64,000 nucleotides of DNA from DSPP01 sp964607165 (GTDB lineage Bacteria > Zixibacteria > MSB-5A5 > DSPP01): assembly GCA_964607165.1 (NCBI GenBank), contig CAZSIT010000012.1:1-64000 (forward strand). Reading direction: 5' to 3'. The position numbers were made by a program, and so were the translations under genes. The notes under the pieces are model-generated. The model was not told the origin of the DNA and did no database searches. It saw nothing but the letters and a program-made list of their open reading frames with translations. This document shows positions 27,168-35,291 of this stretch, piece by piece; within the stretch, counting starts at the first letter, position 1, and every line of letters starts with the position of its first letter.

Positions 27168-28694
27168 TCAGAATGAAACTAATTGGCTCAAGATAGGAAA
27201 ATTTTCGTAATACCAGAAGTTCAGCGTGCTTTGCAGAGACTCGCGATTTTTATACAAGGTCTTGTGGGCTTGAAAGCGGCCCCAGCTCCAAGTGCGCCAG
27301 TCAGTTTTTGGGGAGGCCAACTTGGGCATAAGGATTTCGATTACAACTTTTTTTCGGTCTTGGTCGCTCAAAGAGGGGAGCGCATCAACCAAAGCTGGAA
27401 TAGCGTCGGCGCTTAAGACAGCGGCGTAATTGACATCAAAAGGGCGGCCGGATTTGGTCAGTTGAGCGTTGGTACGGACGATTAAGGCATCCGGATTTAT
27501 GATTTGAAGGGCGAAAATTGTTACCAGCCCGGTAGCCACGGCGCCAAAGACGAAACGCTGACGCTGGCTGCGCAGGACTGTTAAAGTAAACCAAACGAAA
27601 ACGGCTGCCAGCCAGGCCATAAAAACAGTGGTGTAAAGCCGCAGTTCGGTCAGCCCGTACTCGCTTTGATAGAGCCGCATACGCTGGAAAGCGGATGCCA
27701 TAATGACAAAGAGTAATAGAATCAAAATTGCCGCCAACAGTTGAAAAATTCGCTCGTGGGACGAATTTTCCTTGCGCAACAGCCAGTGCCCAGCGAGCAG
27801 AAGAGGAAGCGTCAGAGCGGCTACCGTAACCAGTTCGAAGAAGCCGCGCCGCGCATATTCCGAATAAGTCAATCCCTCGGTGACTTGCACCAGAGCGGCC
27901 CCACCGAAAAAGTAGCGGAACTGCACGATAACGAAGCTGAGAAAAAGAAGATTCAAAAGGCCGAGCGCGACGCCCGTTTCCACAATGCCCAGCGCAAGGG
28001 ATTTCGGGCGCTCGAGGCCTTCAATCGCCGCCCGCTGACCCAAAAATATTCCCCGCCAGAACCCGGCCACCAACCAGGCGCCAAAAGCAGTGAAGAAAGT
28101 ATGTTGGAATATTTTGACGAGGTTTATGTGAAGAACGTTTTTTATAATCCCTTCAAATACGGCATCGGCCGCCATTAAAAGAGCGCCGAAGACCAAAAGC
28201 AAGGGGAGCGCTATTATTATCCCGCGCCCTATCGCCATCGCCCGGTGGGCTTGCCCGTTTTCTGAAATCTCTTTCCACTTAATATCGAGAAATAGTAAAG
28301 GGAAAATCCCACAGACGATGTTTAGTCCAGTGAGGGTAATCTCCCATAGGTATCTCATAAGGCCGGCCAGGCGGATTTGAATCGCTTTGGCATGCATTGC
28401 CATCAACGAAAGTCCGGCGAAGATTGCCAGAACATTCAAGAATTTCAAAGTCGTTGAGTCGCGCCAGGCAAAAGCGGCGGCGAATGGAAGAACAGTGAGG
28501 ATTAACCAATGGGCATCTTTGCTCCAATTAGTGTTGAAGTGGCGGGTTAGTAAAAAAAGGGCAGAAAGAAAGATGATTGTCCAAATGCAGAAGTTGAGCC
28601 CCCAAGGCGTTTCCCTAAGGAGAAGATCAGCAAGGAGTCCTACGATGGAGGCCGCTAAAAGAATATATAGTCCAAGCTTGGTTTTTTCGTTCAT
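27168..28694 (-). CDS. DUF4173/DUF4153-like multi-pass membrane protein
   Basis: This 508-residue protein has about twelve membrane helices and a soluble C-terminus of about 100 residues (NYAAVLSADAIPALVDALPS). The pattern NFCIWTIIFLSALFLL at the N-terminus, and ALTLPLLLAGHWLLRKE with RLYQSEYGLTELRLYTTVFM later, match DUF4173-type proteins. Their function is unknown; some lie near two-component or transport genes. Confidence 0.78.
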   Translation of the reverse strand: MNEKTKLGLYILLAASIVGLLADLLLRETPWGLNFCIWTIIFLSALFLLTRHFNTNWSKDAHWLILTVLPFAAAFAWRDSTTLKFLNVLAIFAGLSLMAMHAKAIQIRLAGLMRYLWEITLTGLNIVCGIFPLLFLDIKWKEISENGQAHRAMAIGRGIIIALPLLLVFGALLMAADAVFEGIIKNVLHINLVKIFQHTFFTAFGAWLVAGFWRGIFLGQRAAIEGLERPKSLALGIVETGVALGLLNLLFLSFVIVQFRYFFGGAALVQVTEGLTYSEYARRGFFELVTVAALTLPLLLAGHWLLRKENSSHERIFQLLAAILILLLFVIMASAFQRMRLYQSEYGLTELRLYTTVFMAWLAAVFVWFTLTVLRSQRQRFVFGAVATGLVTIFALQIINPDALIVRTNAQLTKSGRPFDVNYAAVLSADAIPALVDALPSLSDQDRKKVVIEILMPKLASPKTDWRTWSWGRFQAHKTLYKNRESLQSTLNFWYYENFPILSQLVSF

Positions 28695-28778
28695 TTTACA
28701 ACCTTTTTCGACTGTTTAATCAAAGCTTTCCGCCCGATTTAGTTTATCGGCAGAGTGTCTCTGTCTTTTGACTCATAT

Positions 28779-29305
28779 CTACAGTTTCACCTTCACCTTT
28801 CGATAGGCGACCCCATCAAAGACATCACCCATCAATATATCCTTATATCCTTCCAGATTTTTAGGCAAGGGTTTTTGGTGTCGGCGGGCAGGTCGAAGAC
28901 GATGTCAGCCGCTTCGGAAGCGCCGGGAGGGGTGGTGTGCAAAGCGGCGTTTGAGATGCCTTGCGCTTTATCCCAGGCCTCTTGGCCTTCGAGCGAGCGG
29001 TGATACTTGCGGCCCGATTCGTCCTCGATATAAGCCATTGAAATGTCCCATTCGTGGTTCACGCGGATGGTGCGGTTTTCGACCTTTAACGTGACGATGT
29101 AAAAGGTCCCTTTGGCGGCCACCAGATTTTCGCCTTCTCCAATGCTTTTTTGCTTTTTGACATCCACCACCGAGTATTCGAAATCATCGTGATGTATTCT
29201 TTCACCTAATCCGATGACTTTTTCCGGGCGGCTTAGAACGTAAGAGGCGTACAAAACGGCCAAGAGCGCCCAGATTAAAAAAACGGCGAAAATCAGTTTT
29301 TTCAT
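28779..29305 (-). pseudogene. DUF4352-like secreted protein, C-terminus frameshifted by an 8-bp tandem duplication
   Basis: The start encodes a signal anchor (MKKLIFAVFLIWALLAVLYASYVL) and an Ig-like DUF4352-type domain (TFYIVTLKVENRTIRVNHEW). The annotated frame ends at 28832 after WKDIRIY. At 28837-28852 the octamer AAGGATAT (minus strand) occurs twice in tandem. With one copy removed, WKDI joins directly to LMGDVFDGVAYRKVKVKL and a stop at 28779, giving the usual final strand for this domain. So the present gene is truncated or phase-switched. The lesion costs about 18 residues and function may be partly retained. Confidence 0.75.
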
Positions 29306-29327
29306 TTCTCCTCCTTATACTTTACCA

Positions 29328-29660
29328 TTAAGAATTCCGCAGCGATGCCAGAAAGGCGGCCAGAATGAAAAAAAGTCCGGCACCGATTGCAATAATGGCC
29401 AAGTTGGCCGCTTTTTCGTTTACGGTTTTCATTTTTTGGTACGTGACGAACCCCAAAATTGATGTCGCCAGAGGGCCGGCGACCAAAATCGTTACTTCGC
29501 CGATTTTGGGAATGTTTTCTAACAGAGGACGGGCCAGTTCTTCCAGAAACGGTATTTTGAGCGCGGCCGAAAAGACGGCGGCCCACAGGGCTAAGGCTGG
29601 GAGGAGAAGCCCGGCTCCGATTAAAAGCCGGGGATTTAAGGTGTTGGATTGTTTGAGCAT
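29328..29660 (-). CDS. Small three-helix membrane protein
   Basis: This 110-residue protein has hydrophobic helices at about residues 11-34, 55-75 and 84-106, with a short charged loop QKMKTVNEKAAN. ATG 29660 is preceded by AAAGGAGG. I do not recognise the family; its position between DUF4352-like and uppS genes gives no clear hint. Confidence 0.65.
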   Translation of the reverse strand: MLKQSNTLNPRLLIGAGLLLPALALWAAVFSAALKIPFLEELARPLLENIPKIGEVTILVAGPLATSILGFVTYQKMKTVNEKAANLAIIAIGAGLFFILAAFLASLRNS

Positions 29661-29670
29661 AAAACCTCCT

Positions 29671-30381
29671 TTAGGTTTTTGTTAAAGTTGTTTTTGGCAG
29701 GCGGCCAAAACGGCGCTGGCGGGTTTTGAATTCGGCTATCGCTTCTTGCAAATCTTTTTCGGTGAAATCGGGCCACTTTTTGGGGGTGAAATAAAGTTCC
29801 GCATAGGCGCATTCCCAGAGCAGAAAATCGCTCAAACGCTGTTCGCCGCCGGTGCGGATGAGCAAATCTACTGCGGGGCCGAGTTGGGACGATATTGCAA
29901 GTGGTGAGGCCGCTTTGCCGTTCAAGCCTTGAACGATTTGAAGAATTGACTCCCGGGCGGAGTAGTCAACGGCGATGCGGAGATGCAGGCGGCGGCCTTC
30001 TTTCGTTGCTGCCTCGACTGTTTCGACAGCTTTGCGCACGGCGGGGGAGAGGCGGTCGCGGCGGCCGAAGAAACTGATTTTTACGCTGTTTTTAAGGCAG
30101 TTTTCTTTTTCGGCCAGAAGCTGTGAGCGGAGCAGCGCCATCAGGGTGCTGCATTCGTTTTTCGGTCTTTGCCAGTTGTCGCTGGAGAAAGCGTAGAGGG
30201 ACAGCGTTCCGATTCCAAGCGCGGGAGCCGCTTTCACTACCCGGCGCACGGATTCAGCACCAGCGCGGTGGCCGTCGGTTCGCGGCAGGTTGCGGCAGGC
30301 GGCCCAGCGGCCGTTGCCGTCCATAATAACGGCAACGTGCAGGCCATTCGGATTTAGATTATGAAAAGTACTTTGCATCAT
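29671..30381 (-). CDS. uppS: Isoprenyl (undecaprenyl) diphosphate synthase
   Basis: This 236-residue cis-prenyltransferase carries VAVIMDGNGRWA near residue 19, the catalytic-aspartate motif, followed by GHRAGAESVRRVV, SLYAFSSDNWQRP, and DLLIRTGGEQRLSDFLLW near residue 190. It makes the C55 lipid carrier for peptidoglycan and other envelope polymers, or a similar polyprenyl chain. ATG 30381 or 30378 is chosen over an upstream TTG because the family needs only about 15 residues before VAVIMDG. A regulator-like palindrome (30369-30387) overlaps this start. Confidence 0.95.
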   Translation of the reverse strand: MMQSTFHNLNPNGLHVAVIMDGNGRWAACRNLPRTDGHRAGAESVRRVVKAAPALGIGTLSLYAFSSDNWQRPKNECSTLMALLRSQLLAEKENCLKNSVKISFFGRRDRLSPAVRKAVETVEAATKEGRRLHLRIAVDYSARESILQIVQGLNGKAASPLAISSQLGPAVDLLIRTGGEQRLSDFLLWECAYAELYFTPKKWPDFTEKDLQEAIAEFKTRQRRFGRLPKTTLTKT

Positions 30382-30387
30382 AAAGTG
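30369..30387. promoter_or_regulatory. Imperfect palindrome, possible operator at the uppS start
   Basis: On the minus strand this reads CACTTTATGATGCAAAGTA. It differs at only 2 of 19 positions from the site at 31413-31431, upstream of the regulator's own operon. ACTTT and AAAGT form the half sites. Confidence 0.6.
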
Positions 30388-30402
30388 TACAGTCAAAAAA
30401 AA

Positions 30403-30792
30403 TCAGCGCTTGCGCATAGCGGAAATCAGTTCTTCCATTTCATCCAAATATCTTTGCAGCGCTTTGCGTCCCGATTCGGTGATTTTGTATTCTGTTTTGG
30501 GCATTCGCCCCACGAAGGATTTGAGGCACTTTACCAGTCCGGCTTCTTCCAGTTTGCGGGCGTGGACGCTCAAGTTGCCGTCGCTGGTTTTCAATAGCTT
30601 TTTTAAATCGTTAAAGCTCAAGGATGGATTGACTGCCAGGGCGCTGATGATACCCAGCCGTATTCGTTCCTGCAACAGGCGGTCGCCGCTTGGCTGGGTT
30701 TTGGCGAGAATGCTTTGCACCACCTGTAAGATTCGGCTTTTAGGGCTGTTTTTGGAATGTTCCATCGGTAAAACTGCTTCCTTAACCACCAT
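30403..30792 (-). CDS. Winged-helix transcriptional regulator
   Basis: This roughly 120-130-residue protein has a DNA-binding winged helix: IRLGIISALAVNPSLSFNDLKK, then TSDGNLSVHARKLEEAGLV (recognition helix) and a wing VGRMPKTEYKITESGRKAL. This pattern fits the PF13601 (HTH_34) group, whose genes often pair with membrane proteins. Two starts are plausible: ATG 30792, overlapping the upstream gene, or ATG 30765, preceded by AAGGAAG. The upstream partner is a small multi-pass membrane protein, and palindromes flank both the operon and the following uppS gene, so it probably controls its own expression. Confidence 0.85.
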   Translation of the reverse strand: MVVKEAVLPMEHSKNSPKSRILQVVQSILAKTQPSGDRLLQERIRLGIISALAVNPSLSFNDLKKLLKTSDGNLSVHARKLEEAGLVKCLKSFVGRMPKTEYKITESGRKALQRYLDEMEELISAMRKR

Positions 30793-31372
30793 ACCTCCGG
30801 GCGATGATTATTCCGAAGATTATGTGAAGCCCTCCAAAACCGATTGCCATAAAAACGTTGCCCCAGCCAGCTGGTGAGAAAAGGGCGGCTGTTCCAATCA
30901 GCATAAAGTAAATGCCCATTACCGGCACGATACGGATGGAGAAAGCACCGCCGGTAACGATTCCGGTGCCGTAGAGCAAAAGCCAAAGGCCGGGAAGATA
31001 AGGGAAAATTTCGCGATACAGCGCCAAAGTCAGCAGGGCGCCGGCGAAAAGGGGAGGGGCTAAGCTCAAAACAAATCTGGAACCGGGGCCGGAAAGGGCG
31101 GGCTGGTTGGAAGATTTTGCTTTTTGGCGAATGGTCAGAATGGCAATTGCCAGAGCCAAAGCTGCTTCCGCCAGCCACACCAAAAGCCAGCGTCGAGACT
31201 CGGTTTGACGGGAAGAAAGGAAAGTCGCCACCAAGGCGGTCAGGCCCATAACGACCAATCCTTTGCCCGGCACACCAGTGAAGGAGGAGGCGCGCTCCAT
31301 CGTATCGCGGATGTAGCGCAGGTTCTCCAGCGCTTCGGTCGATTCCGGCCCAACGGGTTTTTCTTCAACCAT
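30782..31372 (-). CDS. Membrane protein partnered with the winged-helix regulator
   Basis: This 196-residue protein has a hydrophilic N-terminus (MVEEKPVGPESTEALENLRY) with RDTMERASSFTGVPGKGLVVMG before the first helix, then about six membrane helices. Its last codons overlap the regulator gene by 11 nt. I chose ATG 31372 (preceded by GGGGA) because the open frame upstream of it crosses the palindromic operator. It resembles the membrane partner commonly found with HTH_34 regulators; the function is unknown. Confidence 0.7.
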   Translation of the reverse strand: MVEEKPVGPESTEALENLRYIRDTMERASSFTGVPGKGLVVMGLTALVATFLSSRQTESRRWLLVWLAEAALALAIAILTIRQKAKSSNQPALSGPGSRFVLSLAPPLFAGALLTLALYREIFPYLPGLWLLLYGTGIVTGGAFSIRIVPVMGIYFMLIGTAALFSPAGWGNVFMAIGFGGLHIIFGIIIARRYGG

Positions 31373-31412
31373 ATTCCCCGTATAATATATCGGCTTGTTT
31401 TGCATAATCAAG

Positions 31413-31431
31413 CACTTTATAATACAAAGTA
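31413..31431. promoter_or_regulatory. Imperfect palindrome, probable operator of the regulator operon
   Basis: The sequence CACTTTATAATACAAAGTA lies about 40 nt upstream of the membrane-protein start. Its near copy is at 30369-30387. On the minus strand, a TTGATT (31406-31411) and a TATATT (31384-31389) spaced by 16 nt follow, so a repressor bound here would block a promoter. Confidence 0.65.
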
Positions 31432-31499
31432 AAAGGCCAAAAAGTTTCATTTTTTTTACAAGGTTTTGTCGGAACTTCCGAACTCAAGCCGGACGGTTT

Positions 31500-31880
31500 T
31501 CAGCGCAACATTTCGGCAAAGGAAACCGGCAGGCCGTCCGGGTCAATGGCGACGGCCAACTTGATGCCTTCTTGTTTCTGCTCGGTCGGCGGCATTACAA
31601 AATTCACCCCTTTGGCTTTCAGGTCGGCAAAGGTCTTTTCGAGATTTTCGACGTTGAATCCAATGGAGCAAGTGCCGGCCTGCTGCTCGCCGGGGTTGCC
31701 TGGCTTGCGTTCCTGCGGCTTACCGCCGCCGTGCAAAGCGAGGGTGGTCGCGCCAGTTTGGAATTCGGTCCATTGCGGCGACTCGAGCTTCAACGCCAGG
31801 CCCAGCTTGTCCCGGTAGAAGGCCACCGAGCGGGCCATATCGGAGACCACGACCATTACGTAATCAACCTGTTTGAACAT
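31500..31880 (-). CDS. VOC-superfamily (glyoxalase-like) protein
   Basis: This 126-residue single-domain protein has the start VDYVMVVVSDMARSVAFYRD and two beta-alpha-beta-beta-beta modules, with metal-ligand candidates in TLALHGGG and the terminal VSFAEM. It could be a glyoxalase/bleomycin-resistance/dioxygenase-type protein; its substrate is unknown. It overlaps the Nudix gene by 17 nt. Confidence 0.88.
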   Translation of the reverse strand: MFKQVDYVMVVVSDMARSVAFYRDKLGLALKLESPQWTEFQTGATTLALHGGGKPQERKPGNPGEQQAGTCSIGFNVENLEKTFADLKAKGVNFVMPPTEQKQEGIKLAVAIDPDGLPVSFAEMLR

Positions 31881-32304
31881 TTTTTACCTCCTGTGTTATT
31901 GTTTTAATTATTCCCAAAGCCCAGCCATGATGGGCCACTTCGTTTCTTGGCGGCAGTTTGTCCAGCGCAAACCATTCAGCGGCCTCGAGATCGTTTGACG
32001 GTGTTAGCATGGGAATTTTATCTAATTTTGCCATATAGTGAAAAACTAAATGCCAGCTGCCGTCGTTGCCTTTGAAGGATTCGATATGATTCAAACTCAA
32101 GTTTGACACTGAAAGGTTTAGTTGCTCCTTCAGAATTCGCTTGGCGGCCTGGTCTGGATGCTCCAGATGCGCCATTGCATCATCCGGCAGAAACCAACCG
32201 GCCTGATGGTCGTATTTATTGGTTTCTCTGTATTTCACCAGCAAAATTTTCTCTTCTGCCAAAAGGGCAACATCGACAACGAGCTTGTGTAATTTGCAAT
32301 CCAC
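31864..32304 (-). CDS. Nudix-fold protein with a degenerate Nudix box
   Basis: This 146-residue protein has the Nudix layout (LVVDVALLAEEKILLVKYRE, then AGWFLPDDAMAHLEHPDQAA and RILKEQLNLSV). The catalytic REx2EExGU pattern is reduced to RILKEQLNL, with one glutamate missing and no G in its usual position, so pyrophosphohydrolase activity is doubtful. It may bind a nucleotide ligand instead. It sits 3 nt from the AlkD-like gene. Confidence 0.75.
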   Translation of the reverse strand: MDCKLHKLVVDVALLAEEKILLVKYRETNKYDHQAGWFLPDDAMAHLEHPDQAAKRILKEQLNLSVSNLSLNHIESFKGNDGSWHLVFHYMAKLDKIPMLTPSNDLEAAEWFALDKLPPRNEVAHHGWALGIIKTITQEVKNVQTG

Positions 32305-32307
32305 TTT

Positions 32308-33027
32308 TCAATCCTTCAGCATTGCCTGTTTCTTCCACTTGGCCGGCATTTTTTCGATGGCATATCTCAACGCTGTGCGGGGCATTTCTTTTCCCTGCTT
32401 CATAACATACTGAAAAACTTCTCCGGGAAACTTATTGCTCGCTTCCTTCAACATCCAACCGTAACCCTTCTGAACCAAATCATCTTCATCCCGCAGCAAT
32501 ATACCTGCCGTTTGAAAAACTTCCCGCAAAAGTTTTTTTCTTCGGGCAGATGGAATCAAAGCCACCGCCGCCGCCCTCCGTAGCCATCTGTTTTTCGATT
32601 TAGCCCATTTTTTGGTTTGGGCGGAAAATTCCGGGAATTTCGCGATGAAGTGTCCGAGCGGGTGCACGCACAAATGGTCGCAGGAGCCCCAGCTGTGGAC
32701 GTACTTTTTCAGCCATCTTTCAAAGGTCTTGAAATCTTTCTTTTCATACCGCTTTTGGCATTTGTAAGCCCAGTCAAAAGCAATTGCCCGTTCTTCGCCA
32801 TTTCCGGATTTTAACAGTTCCTCGCACAGCCCAAAAATTTCATCCTTTGGTAAGCTTCGAATTTCCCTGAAGTGTTGGGAGGAAATCTTGCGCAAAATAT
32901 CGGTCCGCAAAACCATCGGCTCCGTCAATTCTTCTTTGTAGAATCGTTGCTCGTTTATTTGGTATTTGGGGTGGGAGTATTTAGAAAGTTCGTTCCTTAG
33001 CTTTTGAGTGATCGTATTTTTGCTCAC
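32308..33027 (-). CDS. AlkD-like DNA alkylation repair protein
   Basis: This 239-residue, all-helical HEAT-like protein includes RAIAFDWAYKCQKRYEKKDF, YVHSWGSCDHLCVHPLGHF and NRWLRRAAAVALIPSARR, which match the AlkD family of DNA glycosylases. AlkD removes bulky or cationic alkylated bases without base flipping. The usual tryptophan and aspartate positions (W and D in SWGSCD) are present. Confidence 0.85.
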   Translation of the reverse strand: MSKNTITQKLRNELSKYSHPKYQINEQRFYKEELTEPMVLRTDILRKISSQHFREIRSLPKDEIFGLCEELLKSGNGEERAIAFDWAYKCQKRYEKKDFKTFERWLKKYVHSWGSCDHLCVHPLGHFIAKFPEFSAQTKKWAKSKNRWLRRAAAVALIPSARRKKLLREVFQTAGILLRDEDDLVQKGYGWMLKEASNKFPGEVFQYVMKQGKEMPRTALRYAIEKMPAKWKKQAMLKD

Positions 33028-33048
33028 GGCATTTCATTGAAAAAAAAA

Positions 33049-33154
33049 TAGCCCCACGGGGAGTCGAACCCCGGTTTGCCTGCCCGAGCCGACCGCTCGT
33101 GTCGGCCAGGGATGGCTAAGAACCACCCGTCCTGGGCCACTGGACAATGGGGCC
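33049..33154 (-). tRNA. tRNA-Glu(UUC) with a 33-nt palindromic insertion in the variable loop
   Basis: On the minus strand: acceptor GGCCCCA, D arm GTCC...GGAC, anticodon stem GGTGG with loop TTCTTAG (anticodon TTC), then CCATC, a 33-nt insert (33078-33110), variable remnant AAAC, T arm CGGGG-TTCGACT-CCCCG and acceptor TGGGGCT plus A. No CCA is encoded. Without the insert the gene lines up with tRNA-Glu(CUC) at 35292-35364 throughout. The variable region is thus 37 nt rather than 4. The first pair would be G-U, as in the paralogue. Confidence 0.9.
33078..33110 (-). mobile_element. Palindromic element, copy 4, inside tRNA-Glu(UUC)
   Basis: This 33-nt copy begins CCTGGCCGA and ends CTCGGGCAGGC on the minus strand. 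The inner part can form GCCGAC/GTCGGC. The 9 first and 11 last bases are identical to copy 6 within the amidohydrolase gene. Confidence 0.85.
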
Positions 33155-33172
33155 GGTGTAGGCCACGCTGGG

Positions 33173-35230
33173 CTAAAGCCAGTCATAGAAATACTTAAAG
33201 GCATATCCCAAGTAGCAGTAGCGAACAAATCGAGCGGCGGCGACGGTTACGTAAAAAAGCAGCGCCGAATAGCGTTTAAGGCCGCAGACAACGTAGAAAA
33301 CATCGCAGGGAATAGGGGAAGCAGTGCCCAGAAAGAGAAAAAAGGTGATGGCCTTCATCGACCGGCCTTCCGCCCAGGGATGCTTTCCCGCGTTCGGAAA
33401 CCGGTTTTTGACAAACTGGGTTCGGCCCAAATAACGTCCCATCATAAACGTTCCGAACGAACCCAGAGCCGCTCCCAGGGCCATCACAAGGGCCAGATGA
33501 AAGACGTTATATCCCATCGCCACTCCGCCCGCCGCATAACCCCAGATCGGCAGCGGCAGGAGGGTGCTGGAAATGGCACAGAGCAAAAAGAGAACCAAAT
33601 CGACCCCCTTCTGTCCGTGCCGCTCCATCAAAGCGAGGCCAAAACGGTGGATATCCGTTTGGAACATTCCAACCAGGATGATGCCGGTTACAATTATTCC
33701 CAGCGTGACCGCCAGGGAGGCGTATTTGTTTTGATTCTTTTTGGTACTCGCTTCCGCCGGGTCAGGCGCCGGCTCGGTTGATGAGGTCGGCGGCGTTCCC
33801 GGCCGGGCGGCGCCGACTATGTCGAGCGGTTCGCCATCCAGAGGGACGGACGCCTGTTTGCCGGTCAAGGCCAGAATGGTCGGCATCAGGTCGCAGTTGG
33901 ATACTCGTTCGTTGGCGAAGGGAACGCTGAAGGCAAGCGGCACCTGCATATGCTCGCGGTGCAGCGAACCGTGGGAGCTTTTGTGCTCCGGATATTCGAA
34001 TTGATATCTCAAATCGTATCCCGGTTCGGCGCTCAAAATTAGATCCCCACTGCGCGGGCTGACAAAAAGTTTCTGCAGTTGGTTGACGGCATCCGGATAG
34101 GTGTCGTCGAACGTCGCGTGGAAAAGGTCGCGTGAGCTGAACCGTCCGGCAGGATGCTCTTTCAGCGGGCAGGCTCCGTCGATAGTAATGTCGAAATTGC
34201 CGTTGTTTTTGGCGGCGGTCAATCGCCCTTCTTTTCCCACAACGGCAATGCCGTCGCTTCCGTGCCGAGCGGCCGCAAACGAGACCCCTTCGGTATGTAC
34301 CAGCCGCTTTAACAGCTTGCCTACCCGCTTGTCCTTGGCCATCTCTGCATAGCTCCAGTGTGCTCCCCATCGGTTTCCATGCTTGAAGTAAAGCTGCGCC
34401 ATTCCGTTTCCGCTTTCCATAACGGCGCTGTCGTTTTGGCGCCGGTACAATTTGGGATACCGAAAGGGATCAAACCCCTCCTCTTTCAGGATATCCACTA
34501 CGGGAATGTGAACGGCGGTGGCACTCAGCCCGTGGTCGGAGACGAGCGCCAGAATGGTCTCGTCGTAAGTGCCCGTTTCTTGCAGGGCAGCGGCGATTTT
34601 CCCCGCGGCTTCGTCGATGCGGACATAGGCGTCGATTGTCTTTTCGTGAAAGGGACTGTATAGATGGGAGCATTTGTCGATGCCGTAGAACTGCACCACC
34701 AGGCAGTCGCTGCCGGCCCGGATGCGCTGGATGGTAATCCGTTCGGCCATTCGGTCCTGGAGGCCGGAATTTCTGGTTTGGTGCGTCCGAAAAATGTGAT
34801 AGAGCCTGCGAAAAATCTGTTTGTACAGTTTCTTGTTGCGGCAAAAATCGACCGGTTCAAAAATGCAACTCGGTTTGTCAAAATACTCAAAGAGAGAAGT
34901 CGATTTTTCGGGGTGCATATCGCGCCCCATAAACAGGCCAAACGGGCTGTTCAGGCTGCGGTGGCGGCTGAAACTTGGCAGGGTGGAATCGTGCGTTCTC
35001 CGGCAGAGCCAGCGGTATCCAGGCACGTTGGCTGTGCCGGGGTGAAGGCCGGAGACAAAAGGGATATGGGCCGGGCCGGTGGTGCTGGGGAAGACCGATA
35101 AAGCGATTCGGAAACAGCCGCGGTCAACCAGATGTTTCTTAATTTTGGGCAGGCGGCCGCTTAAAAGCAGCCCGTGCATCAGGTCGGCGCGAGCCCCGTC
35201 AGCGACTATGAGAACACAGCGTTTAAACAA
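33173..35230 (-). CDS. Type I phosphodiesterase domain fused to a VTT/SNARE-associated membrane domain
   Basis: This 685-residue protein starts with an alkaline-phosphatase-superfamily domain (about 1-470): CVLIVADGARADLMHG, the nucleophile region SVFPSTTGPAHIPFVSG, IDKCSHLYSPFHEKT and SDHGLSATAVHIP carry the expected metal ligands. A proline/alanine-rich linker follows, then one helix and a VTT (DedA/YqaA-like) domain with about five helices, including GRYLGRTQFVKNRFP and FLGTASPIPCDVFYV. The start is TTG 35230 after AGGAGACAGG; the open frame extends to 35287. The gene lies between two tRNA-Glu genes. The VTT domain suggests a lipid-scramblase-like transport role linked to headgroup removal, but this is inference. 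Confidence 0.82.
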   Translation of the reverse strand: MFKRCVLIVADGARADLMHGLLLSGRLPKIKKHLVDRGCFRIALSVFPSTTGPAHIPFVSGLHPGTANVPGYRWLCRRTHDSTLPSFSRHRSLNSPFGLFMGRDMHPEKSTSLFEYFDKPSCIFEPVDFCRNKKLYKQIFRRLYHIFRTHQTRNSGLQDRMAERITIQRIRAGSDCLVVQFYGIDKCSHLYSPFHEKTIDAYVRIDEAAGKIAAALQETGTYDETILALVSDHGLSATAVHIPVVDILKEEGFDPFRYPKLYRRQNDSAVMESGNGMAQLYFKHGNRWGAHWSYAEMAKDKRVGKLLKRLVHTEGVSFAAARHGSDGIAVVGKEGRLTAAKNNGNFDITIDGACPLKEHPAGRFSSRDLFHATFDDTYPDAVNQLQKLFVSPRSGDLILSAEPGYDLRYQFEYPEHKSSHGSLHREHMQVPLAFSVPFANERVSNCDLMPTILALTGKQASVPLDGEPLDIVGAARPGTPPTSSTEPAPDPAEASTKKNQNKYASLAVTLGIIVTGIILVGMFQTDIHRFGLALMERHGQKGVDLVLFLLCAISSTLLPLPIWGYAAGGVAMGYNVFHLALVMALGAALGSFGTFMMGRYLGRTQFVKNRFPNAGKHPWAEGRSMKAITFFLFLGTASPIPCDVFYVVCGLKRYSALLFYVTVAAARFVRYCYLGYAFKYFYDWL

Positions 35231-35291
35231 CCTGTCTCCTCGACAACTCGTCCGAAGGTTTGGTGTTGTGCCCGGGTGAGCTGGCAATTAA

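Noticed and set aside
33049..33154. Natural long-variable-arm (class II) tRNA or selenocysteine tRNA
   Set aside because: The anticodon TTC and near identity with the CUC tRNA-Glu, including all stems, show an ordinary glutamate tRNA with an added element; the element itself recurs elsewhere.
33049..33154. Group I intron in the tRNA
   Set aside because: The insert is only 33 nt and lies in the variable loop, not in the anticodon loop, so a self-splicing intron is not possible.
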